From positions 310,001 through 374,000 of the forward strand of contig CAVPFX010000003.1 of the NCBI GenBank assembly GCA_963703895.1: DNA of 64,000 nt, read 5' to 3'. Origin of the DNA: VRUE01 sp963703895 (GTDB taxonomy: Bacteria > Actinomycetota > Thermoleophilia > Solirubrobacterales > 70-9). The notes beneath the pieces were generated by a model. The model saw nothing but the letters and a program-made list of their open reading frames with translations, was not told the origin of the DNA and searched no databases. The position numbers and the translations under genes were made by a program. Positions 25,882 to 33,211 of the stretch are shown in pieces. Positions within the stretch are counted from its first letter, which is position 1. Each line of letters starts with the position of its first letter.

Positions 25882-27175
25882 GCGTCCGGGGCTTGGCGAC
25901 GACGAGGCCGTGCTGGGCCGGGCTGAAGGCGATCGCTCCCCTGGTCACGCGCTCGCCGCGCGACTCGACCGGCTCCAGCTCGACCTCCTCGAGCACGGTG
26001 CGCAGCACCCGCTTCATCTCCTGTTCGGCGTAGCTGGCGGCGAGGCAACGGCGGGCGCCGCCGCCGAAGGGGATCCAGGTCGGCACCGCGGCGCGCTGAG
26101 TCAGAAAGCGCTCGGGGACGAACTCGCCTGGGTTCTCGTAAACGTCCTCGCGGTGGTGGATCAGGTAGACGCAGGGGGCGATCAGGGTCTCGGCTGGCAG
26201 GTCGTAGCCGCCCAGCGTCGCCGGCTTGAGCAGGCGGCGGACGACGACCGAGACCGGCGGCCGCAGGCGCAGGGTCTCCTTGATCACAGCGTCCAGATAG
26301 GCCTCGCCCTCGCCCGCGAGCAGTTCGTCCTGCAGCCGCGCCAGCTTCTCGGGGTGGCGCAGCAGGCGCTCGAAGACCCAGGCCAGCGAGCTCGAGGTCG
26401 GGCCGTCGGTGAGCAGGGTCAGCAGTTCGTCGCGCAGGTCGCGCTCGCTCAGCGGCGAGCCGTCCTCGTTGCGCGCCTCGATCAGGATCGAGACCGCGTC
26501 GCGGCGGCCGTCCTCGCCTTCGGAGCGGCGGCGTCGGACCTCAGCCAACACCTCCTCTTCCACCGGATCCATCGCTTCGCGCCAGCCGGGGCTGTCTTCG
26601 AGCCAATCCGGGCCGCGCTCGGCGAGCTCGCGCAAGCGGTCTTCGTCGTTGACCGCGTCGGTGAGGTTGGTGAGCAGGGCCCGCAGCCGATCGAGCCGCC
26701 CATCGTCGTCGCCGAAGACCGCCCGCATCACGACCTCCTGGGTCAGCGCCTGCATCCGCGGCCACAGCGCGAACGGCTCGCCCGCCGGCCAGGCCCGCAC
26801 TTCGCGCCGCGCCAGCTCGGTCATCATCTCGGCGTCCTCGCGCATCCGCTCGCCGTGGAAGCGCGGCAGCATCAGCTTGCGGCGGGCCATGTGCTCGGGC
26901 TCCTCGCTCAACATCACCGAGTGGGCGCCGAGGACCGGCCGCAGCGCCAGGTTCGGCACGCCGACGCCGAGGTCGTTGCTGTCGGTGGAGAAGACCCGTT
27001 TGACGTCCTCCGGGTCGGAGAGCAGAACCCAGGTGCCGAGGTGGCGCAGGCGCAGGGTGAAGGTGTCGCCGTAGCGCTCCCTGCACTCCTCCAGGAAAGG
27101 CAGCGGCTCGCTCGACCAGCGCGCCGATTGCTCGTCCACGGAGATCGAGGGCCCGGGCGGCAGCTCGGCGCTCAT
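25868..27175 (-). CDS. Cytochrome P450 with atypical I-helix
   Basis: A 435-residue haem monooxygenase. The ETLR of the K-helix (Glu300, Arg303) and the haem-binding FGGGARRC (Cys377) are intact. The I-helix oxygen-activation motif, usually AGxD/ETT, reads TDGPTSSS (256-263) and appears two residues short, so the acid-alcohol pair is absent or displaced; a few P450s that do not catalyse standard hydroxylation show such changes. The ATG overlaps the stop of the chorismate-mutase-fold gene by four bases, and its own stop overlaps the N-monooxygenase start. Its role is probably oxidation of the operon product. Confidence 0.9.
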   Translation of the reverse strand: MSAELPPGPSISVDEQSARWSSEPLPFLEECRERYGDTFTLRLRHLGTWVLLSDPEDVKRVFSTDSNDLGVGVPNLALRPVLGAHSVMLSEEPEHMARRKLMLPRFHGERMREDAEMMTELARREVRAWPAGEPFALWPRMQALTQEVVMRAVFGDDDGRLDRLRALLTNLTDAVNDEDRLRELAERGPDWLEDSPGWREAMDPVEEEVLAEVRRRRSEGEDGRRDAVSILIEARNEDGSPLSERDLRDELLTLLTDGPTSSSLAWVFERLLRHPEKLARLQDELLAGEGEAYLDAVIKETLRLRPPVSVVVRRLLKPATLGGYDLPAETLIAPCVYLIHHREDVYENPGEFVPERFLTQRAAVPTWIPFGGGARRCLAASYAEQEMKRVLRTVLEEVELEPVESRGERVTRGAIAFSPAQHGLVVAKPRTHAYA

Positions 27176-27480
27176 TGCTCCTGCCCCTCGGTCGCGACCG
27201 CCCCCTCCATCAGCTCGTCCTCGAGCTTGCAGGTGGCGCCGATCAGCAGCTCAAAGAGCGCGGCGGTGAAGTCTTCGGGCAGGCTGACGGCGGCCCCGCG
27301 GGCGAGGTAGCGGGCTCGCACCTCGGCGACCCGCTCGGGCTGCATCATCGGGATCCCGTGCTCGCTCTTGTACGAGGCGACTTCGCGGCAGATCTGAAAG
27401 CGCTCGCCCAGCAAGCGCGCGATCTCCTCATCAATCGGATCCAGCCGCTCGCGGAACCCCGCCAGCCCGTTCTCACTCAT
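27172..27480 (-). CDS. AroQ-fold chorismate mutase / pericyclic enzyme
   Basis: A 102-residue helical protein of the AroQ family. Visible are FRERLDPIDEEI (first Arg), GER and SYK (the Arg28- and Lys39-like residues of the E. coli mutase) and PERVAEV, where the catalytic Glu of true mutases (after the Arg of PERE) is Val. The PERV pattern resembles isochorismate-pyruvate lyase PchB rather than chorismate mutase. Beside the PabAB-type synthase the substrate may be 4-amino-4-deoxychorismate, as for PapB/CmlD mutases of p-aminophenylalanine pathways. It overlaps both neighbours by four bases (ATGA). Confidence 0.8.
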   Translation of the reverse strand: MSENGLAGFRERLDPIDEEIARLLGERFQICREVASYKSEHGIPMMQPERVAEVRARYLARGAAVSLPEDFTAALFELLIGATCKLEDELMEGAVATEGQEQ

Positions 27481-28505
27481 CGCCGTCCCTCCGTTCCGGT
27501 GCGCTTTATGTGGCCATGGGCCACAAAAGGCGCACCGGAAGCTTCTGCGCTCGCGCCTCCTAGGAGGCCCGTCGCGAATGCCTCGCTGCAGGCGGCGAGG
27601 GAGTCGAGGGCGTAGCCGCCCTCCTGGATCACGCAGACCGGCTTGCCGCAGGCGGCGAGCAGTTGGCCGATCTCGGTGAAGATCGCCGGCTCGAACTCCC
27701 AGGAGCCGTGCGGGTCGCCGGCGACGATGTCGTAGCCGAGCGAGACGACGATGGCCTCCGACTCGGCGGCGAGCTCGCTCAACGACCGCTCGAGCGCGCC
27801 GAGGTAGTTGTCGGCGTCGGGCACGCCCGGGAACTCGACCGCGACCTCGCGCTCGCTGCTCGGCTCTACCGTGCCGGCGGCGACGTTGGTAACCGGCGCG
27901 GCGTGCAGCGAGTGCAGGCTCGCATCGCTCATCGTTTCCACGATCGCGGCGGTGCCGTTGGGGTAGTGCAGGTCGATGTCGAGGATGCCGACCGGACTCA
28001 TCCCGGCGTGGCGCAGCACCTGCACCGCCGCCGCCGCGGTGTTGAGGTAGCAGTAACCGGCGAACCAGGCCGGGCCGGCGTGGTGGCCGGGGGGACGGCA
28101 GAGCGCGTAGGTGAAGTGGGCCCCTTCGGTCAGGCGCTGGGCCGCGGTCATCGCCGTGCGCACTCCCTCGCGCGCCGCCTCGACCAGGCCGGAGCAGACC
28201 GGGATGTCGGGCGGCAGGCCGGGCGGGGTCAGCTCCGGGATCACGACCGGCTCGGCCGAGACCTCGGCCAGTGCCTCCAGGTACGTGGGGTCGTGCAGGA
28301 CGCTGAGCGTCTGCTCGACGTCTTCGCTGTCGGCGTCGGCATCGGCGGCGCGCACGCCGGCGTGGCGCAGCAGGCCGCGCCGCAGCTCCTCCATGCGCCG
28401 GTTGTCATCGGCGCCCGGCAAGATGCGCCCGCCTTCGAGGATCCAGTGGGCGCTGTCCTCGCCGTCAGCGGATGGGCGCTGCTCGACCAGCAACAGCTCA
28501 CTCAC
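27477..28505 (-). CDS. Histone-deacetylase-family amidohydrolase
   Basis: A zinc-dependent deacetylase of the arginase/HDAC superfamily, 342 residues, close in layout to acetylpolyamine amidohydrolases. Motifs are RPPGHHA (His141, His142), GYCYLNTAA, ILDIDLHYPNGT (metal ligands Asp178 and His180), SLGYD and QEGGYAL. The start is the GTG at 28503-28505, 22 bases after the acetyltransferase gene, with a G-rich stretch upstream. With that neighbour it suggests an N-acetyl protection and removal step. The last 17 codons coincide with a long palindrome (27494-27540) also found near 38222-38270, so the C-terminal tail may come from an inserted repeat. Confidence 0.88.
   Translation of the reverse strand: MSELLLVEQRPSADGEDSAHWILEGGRILPGADDNRRMEELRRGLLRHAGVRAADADADSEDVEQTLSVLHDPTYLEALAEVSAEPVVIPELTPPGLPPDIPVCSGLVEAAREGVRTAMTAAQRLTEGAHFTYALCRPPGHHAGPAWFAGYCYLNTAAAAVQVLRHAGMSPVGILDIDLHYPNGTAAIVETMSDASLHSLHAAPVTNVAAGTVEPSSEREVAVEFPGVPDADNYLGALERSLSELAAESEAIVVSLGYDIVAGDPHGSWEFEPAIFTEIGQLLAACGKPVCVIQEGGYALDSLAACSEAFATGLLGGASAEASGAPFVAHGHIKRTGTEGRR
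27494..27540. repeat. Dispersed palindromic element, copy 1
   Basis: Arms of 22 bases (27494-27515 and 27519-27540) around a three-base loop, with 20 Watson-Crick pairs and one G-T pair. The outer arm, starting TTCCGGTGCGC, is shared with the palindrome at 38222-38270. It encodes the end of the amidohydrolase (HGHIKRTGT). A REP-like or small mobile element is possible; it could also act as an RNA hairpin inside the operon. Confidence 0.75.
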
Positions 28506-28527
28506 AGCCAGTGCCCCCGCCCGGCGA

Positions 28528-29070
28528 TCACAGCTTCCTCCGCATCCGCGGGCCGAGGTGCTCGAAGCCGTTGGCGCGGTAGAAGGCGGTGGTGGCGTCG
28601 ATGCGCTCGAAGTCCTCGCGCGGCAGGCCGACTTCGATGCGCTTCGCCCCCTCCTCGCGAGCAAGCGCGCAGAAGGCCTCGACCAGCTCGTGACCCACCG
28701 CGCGGCTGCGCCACTCGGGGTGCACCCAGAGGTCCTGGATCGTGCCGTAGCGGCCGGGGACGTGAACCGCGTGCTGCCAACTGGCGGCGAGGACCCCGAC
28801 GATGCCGTCCTCGCCCCCTGCCTCCGCCACCAGCAGGGCACCCAACCCCCTATCCCTGACCAGTTCGGTGGTCGCCTCTTCAAGCTCGTTCGCGGCCGGT
28901 CCGCCGCCGCTCAGCTCTACCAGGAGCTGGCCAACCGCGGCCGCCACCACCGCCGCGTCATCCGCGGTCGCCTCCCGCACCTCAAACCTCCCACCCCCGC
29001 TGACCTTGTCTTCCGTTCCGCTATCCGGAACGAAAGACGAAGTCAGCGACGGATCGGCGCTGGCCTCCAT
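28528..29070 (-). CDS. GNAT-family N-acetyltransferase
   Basis: A 180-residue acetyl-CoA-dependent transferase. The core runs from FEVREATADDAA to the end, with strand-4 IQDLWVHPEWRSRAVGHELVEAF (acetyl-CoA loop RSRAVG) and the C-terminal FYRANGFEHLG. The ATG overlaps the TGA of the PabAB gene by one base (TGATG), which fixes the start at MEASADPS. The substrate is not visible; in this operon it probably acetylates an amine of the product or intermediate, with the HDAC-family neighbour removing or transferring the group. Confidence 0.85.
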   Translation of the reverse strand: MEASADPSLTSSFVPDSGTEDKVSGGGRFEVREATADDAAVVAAAVGQLLVELSGGGPAANELEEATTELVRDRGLGALLVAEAGGEDGIVGVLAASWQHAVHVPGRYGTIQDLWVHPEWRSRAVGHELVEAFCALAREEGAKRIEVGLPREDFERIDATTAFYRANGFEHLGPRMRRKL

Positions 29071-31232
29071 CACGCCGCCTCCGCGGCCCGCGCCCGGGCC
29101 GGCTCGAGCTCGACGCTCCACGAGTCGGACGAGTCGCTGCCGGTGAGCGTGCGGGCGATCGCCGCCATCGGCGCTTTCGCCTTGAGCAGGATCTCGTCGA
29201 ACTCATCGACCGGGTCGGACTGCATCACGATCGCGCCGCCGGCGCCGATCGTCGTCCGCCCCTCGCGCAGGACGACGGTGCGGATGACGATGCTCAGGTC
29301 CATCACCCCGTCGAGGCCGAAGTAGCCGATCGCGCCGGAGTAGACGCCGCGCGCCTCGTCTTCGATGTCGTCGATGATCTCCATCGTGCGCAGCTTCGGC
29401 GCGCCTGTCATCGAGCCGCCGGGGAAGCAGGCGCGGGCGCACTCAACCGCGCTGCGCTCGGCCGGCAGACGGCCCTCGACCGTGGAGATCAACTGGTGCA
29501 CGGTGGCGTAGTCCTCGACCACCATCAGCTCCGGCACCGCGACGCTGCCGACCTCGCAGACGATGCCGAGGTCGTTGCGCAGCAGGTCGACGATCATCAG
29601 GTGCTCGGCGTAGGTCTTTTCGTCGCTGGTCAGCTCGGCTTTCAGCGCCGCGTCCTCGGCCGGGTCGGCGGAGCGTTTCGTCGTTCCCTTGATCGGGCGG
29701 GCCTCGACCCGGCGCTCGCGGTCGACCGAGAGGAAGCGCTCCGGCGAGGAGCTGACCACGGCGACGTCGCCGAGCTTGAGGAAGGCGGCGAACGGCGCCG
29801 GGTTGCTGCGGCGCAGGTTGCGGTAGAGGTCGAACGCGTCGGGTTCGGCCGTGGTCGAGATCTGGTCGGTGAGGCAGACCTCGTAGGACTCGCCGGCGGC
29901 CATTTCGGCCTGCGAGCGGGCGATGTCGGCGAGGTACTGCTCGCGGCCGCGGCCGCAATCGAAGCGCACGTGGTCCTCGCTGGGCTCGCCGAACGCCGGG
30001 TCGGCGGGGCTGGCCTGCGGCGGCGGGTCGGCGAGCAACTCGCGGACGGCGGCCTCGGCCTCGTCGAGCCAGACCGTCGCCTCTCCCACCTCATCGTCAT
30101 CGCAAACCGCCAGCACGTGGGTGCGGTTGTGGACGTGGTCGACCGCGACGACCCGGTTGGCCAGCATCATCACCGCGTCGGGAACGTCGGAGCTGTGCAC
30201 GTTGGTGGCACCGCAGTCCGCCTTGAGCTCGTAGCCGAGGTAGCCGACGAAGCCGCCGAGCAGGTTCGGCGCCGCCTCGCCCGGCCGCTCGATCGTGCGC
30301 CTGGCGACTTCGCGGTCGAGGACGTCGAAGATCGAGCCGGGCTCAATCGCACTGCCGTCGGCGCGGTGCGCGCGAACCGCGCCCTCCTCGACGTCGTACT
30401 CGAACACGCAACGCTCGCGGCCGGCGCTGGTGCCGAGGTAGGAGCTCTGCGCCAGCCGGGTCGGGGCATCGGTGCTGTCGAGCCAGAAGGCGTGCTCCTC
30501 GGCGGCGAAGAGCCGTTCGAAGAGCGCCTCGGTAGAGGCCTCGCCGGGGATCGAGCGCAGCAGCAAGCGCGTCTCGGAGGGGCTCGGCTTGGCCGCGGGG
30601 GTGTTGCGCGGACGGGCGCCCGCCGGGCGCTTGGTCGCCCGCACCGGCGTCTCTTTGCGCTTGCGGGCAAGGTCGAAGAAGTTCTCGACCAGCCTGGCGC
30701 CGTGATCGGTGGCGATCGACTCGGGGTGGAACTGCACCCCCCACATCGGCCGTTTGCGGTGTTCGATCCCCATCACCACACCGTCGTCGGCCCAGGCGCA
30801 GACGTTGCCGTCTGGGCCCATGCCGGTGATCGCCAGCGAGTGGTAGCGGACGACCGGGAAGCCCTGCGGGATGCCGTCGAAGAGGCCGTCGCCTTCGTGG
30901 AAGATCTTGCTGAGGCGCCCGTGCATCGCCTCGGGGGCGCTGCGCACTTCGCCGTCGAGCATTTTGCCCAGGCCCTGGTGGCCGAGGCAGATGCCGAGCA
31001 CCGGGATCTCGCTGAAGCGGAGGATGTCGTCGCAGACGCAGAAGTCGTGCCAGCGCCCCGGTGTCCCCGGACCCGGGGAGAGCACGATCGCGTCGAAGTC
31101 CCAACGCTCCAGCGCCCGCCAGGAGACGGCGTCGTTGTCGACCACGATCGGCTCCTCGCCGGAGACGCCGGCCAGCAGGTGGAAGACGTTGTAGGTGTAG
31201 GAGTCGTGGTTGTCGACCAGCAGCGTCCTCAT
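29070..31232 (-). CDS. pabAB: Aminodeoxychorismate synthase, fused PabA-PabB type
   Basis: Makes 4-amino-4-deoxychorismate from chorismate and glutamine. The N-terminal glutamine amidotransferase has GICLGHQ (Cys82) and FHPES (His170, Glu172); a linker rich in Lys, Arg and Pro (190-220) joins it to the chorismate-binding half, which has PIKGT (514-518). Lys516 in that motif separates aminodeoxychorismate synthases from anthranilate synthases (PIAGT). Its 720 residues match the fused enzymes used for p-aminobenzoate or p-aminophenylalanine in antibiotic clusters. The start ATG overlaps the ArgRS-like stop by four bases. A housekeeping folate role is possible, but the operon argues for secondary metabolism. 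Confidence 0.92.
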   Translation of the reverse strand: MRTLLVDNHDSYTYNVFHLLAGVSGEEPIVVDNDAVSWRALERWDFDAIVLSPGPGTPGRWHDFCVCDDILRFSEIPVLGICLGHQGLGKMLDGEVRSAPEAMHGRLSKIFHEGDGLFDGIPQGFPVVRYHSLAITGMGPDGNVCAWADDGVVMGIEHRKRPMWGVQFHPESIATDHGARLVENFFDLARKRKETPVRATKRPAGARPRNTPAAKPSPSETRLLLRSIPGEASTEALFERLFAAEEHAFWLDSTDAPTRLAQSSYLGTSAGRERCVFEYDVEEGAVRAHRADGSAIEPGSIFDVLDREVARRTIERPGEAAPNLLGGFVGYLGYELKADCGATNVHSSDVPDAVMMLANRVVAVDHVHNRTHVLAVCDDDEVGEATVWLDEAEAAVRELLADPPPQASPADPAFGEPSEDHVRFDCGRGREQYLADIARSQAEMAAGESYEVCLTDQISTTAEPDAFDLYRNLRRSNPAPFAAFLKLGDVAVVSSSPERFLSVDRERRVEARPIKGTTKRSADPAEDAALKAELTSDEKTYAEHLMIVDLLRNDLGIVCEVGSVAVPELMVVEDYATVHQLISTVEGRLPAERSAVECARACFPGGSMTGAPKLRTMEIIDDIEDEARGVYSGAIGYFGLDGVMDLSIVIRTVVLREGRTTIGAGGAIVMQSDPVDEFDEILLKAKAPMAAIARTLTGSDSSDSWSVELEPARARAAEAA

Positions 31233-32899
31233 CGCACCGTCTCCAGTCCGAGGCCGCGGGCGCCCTGGGCGAGGGCGGCCTGGATCGCCTCCTGCACGTG
31301 CGGGTCGCGGTCCTCCTCGATGTACCAACGCGAGAGGTGGGCGACGTACTTGGCCAGCGGGCTGACGTCGAGCCGCTCGACCGCCTGCTGCAGGTGGCGC
31401 CGGTACATCTCCGACTGGACGACGGCGAAGCGGTAGTCGGGGTCCTGCGCCGGCTCGGCGGCGCGGCCGTTGGGCCCGTTGCCGTTGTGGGCGCGGGCGC
31501 GGGCCAGGTCCCAGCCGAGGCTCTGCTCCTCGCGCAGGAGCTTCTCCGGTTCGAAGTCGAGCGGTTTGGTGTTGGTGTGCATGAGGAAGTAGCCGAGCGC
31601 CACCTGCGGCACGATCGCTTCCGCGGCCGGGTGGCGCTGGCGCACCCCGGCGCGCCCCTCCTCGGCCTCCATCGCCGCGTCGATCCACTCGGCCAGCTCG
31701 TCGATCAGCAGCGCGTTCTTCTTGCTCGAGGAGACCGACTCGCTCTGTTTGGAGACCATCCCGTGGAAGACGTCGTGGGCGGGGTGGTTGATGTCCGCCC
31801 CAGCACCCTTCTCCATCATCTCGTCCATCAGCTGGCGCCGGCAGGTGACGTGGGCGACCCACTCGAGGCCGCAGACCTGGATCGAGGTCGTGCCCTCGAG
31901 GCCCGGCGCCGCCATCCAGTAGGCAAGCGCCCGCATGTGCTGGGTGGGCAGGCCGTCGGCGCGCAGCAGCGGCATTTCCTCCAGCTCCTCACGGTCGGTG
32001 AGGTAGATCACGGCGCCGTCGGGGCGGCGCTGCAGCATCCCGTGCTCCAGCCCCAGGTTGGAGAGTTCGGCGACCTCGGGCAGGAAGTCGGACTCGAAGA
32101 AGACGCGGTCGAAGGAGATGCCGAGGCGGGCCAGGGTCTTGCGCTGGCCCGAGATCACCCAGGCGCGCGTCTTCGACCAGAGCTCAATCGCCTCCTGATC
32201 GCCGTCGAGCACCCGCTGCAGCAGGTCGTCGGCGCTGTCGTGATGGACGTCGACCTCGCGGCTCAGCGAGGTGGCCGGGTTGTCGTCGCGGCCGGTCAAC
32301 GAGGGGCCGGTCTTGACGTACTCGGCGTAGCAGTCGCCGACGAAGTGGTCGGTCTTCTCGCCGCCGCCCGGCGAGGACTGGGCGTGACGGCCGCTCGCCA
32401 CCACGCCGGCCATCGCCTCGCCCATGCTGCGGCCGACGTCACAGATGATGCTGCGCCGCTCGACCTTGCCACCGGCCTCGGTCAGCGCCGAGCCGAGCGC
32501 GTTGCCGAGCGCCAGGTTGCGCAGGTGGCCGATGTGCAGCGCCTTGGTCGAGTTGGCGTCCCAGAAGTTGAGCGCGAAGCGGCGGCCCGCGGCCAGGTCG
32601 GCGTGCGAAGGGGCTTCACCGGAGGTGAGTGCCCCACCGGTGGCCTCGATCCAGTCGTTGGCGAGGCGGGCGTGAACCTGCCTGCCGTCGCGGTCGATGC
32701 TCTCGATCCAGGGCTCGCCCTCGATCCGCTCCAGCGCCGCGATCGCGTCGCCGTCCTCCTGCCAGCCCTTCACCCGCGGCACCAGCATCAGGTCGTAGTC
32801 GCCCTGCGGTTGGTAGGGGGCGCGTGCCGCCCAGAGCGGGCGTTCCTGCTCGCCGCCCGTTGAGATCTCGTCTAGTTGGTCAAAGAGATTGTTCGCCAT
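31229..32899 (-). CDS. Divergent arginyl-tRNA-synthetase-like protein
   Basis: A class I synthetase of the ArgRS group, 556 residues. HIGH is intact (122-125, in DANSTKALHIGHLRNLALGNAL), but the KMSKS-like loop is degenerate (VSSSKKN, 389-395), the N-terminal Add1-type domain is short, and the usual DWGTQ after the HIGH helix reads DVGRSMGEA. A DALR-like anticodon-binding helical domain remains at about 480-556. These changes, and its place as first protein of a biosynthetic operon directly behind a tRNA gene, suggest a paralogue charging a dedicated tRNA or activating an amino acid, not the housekeeping enzyme. No clear Shine-Dalgarno precedes the ATG. Confidence 0.85.
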   Translation of the reverse strand: MANNLFDQLDEISTGGEQERPLWAARAPYQPQGDYDLMLVPRVKGWQEDGDAIAALERIEGEPWIESIDRDGRQVHARLANDWIEATGGALTSGEAPSHADLAAGRRFALNFWDANSTKALHIGHLRNLALGNALGSALTEAGGKVERRSIICDVGRSMGEAMAGVVASGRHAQSSPGGGEKTDHFVGDCYAEYVKTGPSLTGRDDNPATSLSREVDVHHDSADDLLQRVLDGDQEAIELWSKTRAWVISGQRKTLARLGISFDRVFFESDFLPEVAELSNLGLEHGMLQRRPDGAVIYLTDREELEEMPLLRADGLPTQHMRALAYWMAAPGLEGTTSIQVCGLEWVAHVTCRRQLMDEMMEKGAGADINHPAHDVFHGMVSKQSESVSSSKKNALLIDELAEWIDAAMEAEEGRAGVRQRHPAAEAIVPQVALGYFLMHTNTKPLDFEPEKLLREEQSLGWDLARARAHNGNGPNGRAAEPAQDPDYRFAVVQSEMYRRHLQQAVERLDVSPLAKYVAHLSRWYIEEDRDPHVQEAIQAALAQGARGLGLETVR

Positions 32900-32928
32900 A
32901 GCCGGTCACCGGTTTCGTTTGGTTCCGA

Positions 32929-33001
32929 TGCACCAGCCGGGGCTCGAACCCGGATCTCCGGCTTTTAAGGCCGGCCCTTTGACCGATTAAGGCACTGGTG
33001 C
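32929..33001 (-). tRNA. Class I tRNA with anticodon UAA (reads UUA), atypical
   Basis: A complete 73-base cloverleaf: acceptor GCACCAG/CTGGTGC (7 of 7 pairs), D-stem CCTT/AAGG, anticodon stem CCGGC/GCCGG with loop CTTAAAA (anticodon at positions 34-36 is TAA), four-base variable loop AGAT, T-stem CCGGG/CCCGG with loop TTCGAGC, discriminator A, no encoded CCA. U8, A14, G18G19, A21, U33 and a possible A15-U48 pair are all present. The anticodon is that of tRNA-Leu(UAA), but bacterial leucine tRNAs have a long variable arm, absent here. It lies 29 bases before the ArgRS-like gene on the same strand and is probably co-transcribed with it. Confidence 0.93.
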
Positions 33002-33211
33002 GCTATGGGTGGGGCTCCTCCCTTGAAGCCCGTCGAGGTCCCTCTCCCTGGGTCCCCCTCAATCTCTCTGATCGCTCCAGAATTTTCGGGCATCCTAGCA
33101 CTCCACGCGTACCAAAGGACGGACGTTGGGAAGTCTTTTTGCTGCCTTCCTGGCAAAACGCTCAGATTTCGCCATACGCTCGGGGAAATCTCGCCCAAAG
33201 GAAACGCGCCG

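Noticed and set aside
27477..28883. Longer amidohydrolase frame starting at 28883
   Set aside because: The upstream 126 residues are the wrong frame of the acetyltransferase gene; the HDAC-type similarity begins at the GTG at 28505.
32929..33001. Reading the tRNA on the plus strand, which would give a UAA-suppressor-like loop
   Set aside because: Only the minus strand has a TTCGAGC T-loop, a proper D-arm and U8/A14/U33 in place; the plus-strand fold has no T-arm.
32900..33001. T-box riboswitch before the ArgRS-like gene
   Set aside because: The structure upstream is a complete tRNA itself, with no specifier loop or T-box sequence, and only 29 bases remain before the start codon.
33005..33211. 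Longer N-terminus for the EEP protein starting at 33005
   Set aside because: The extra 69 residues have no family similarity and no ribosome-binding site; the ATG at 33212 has AAAGGA upstream.
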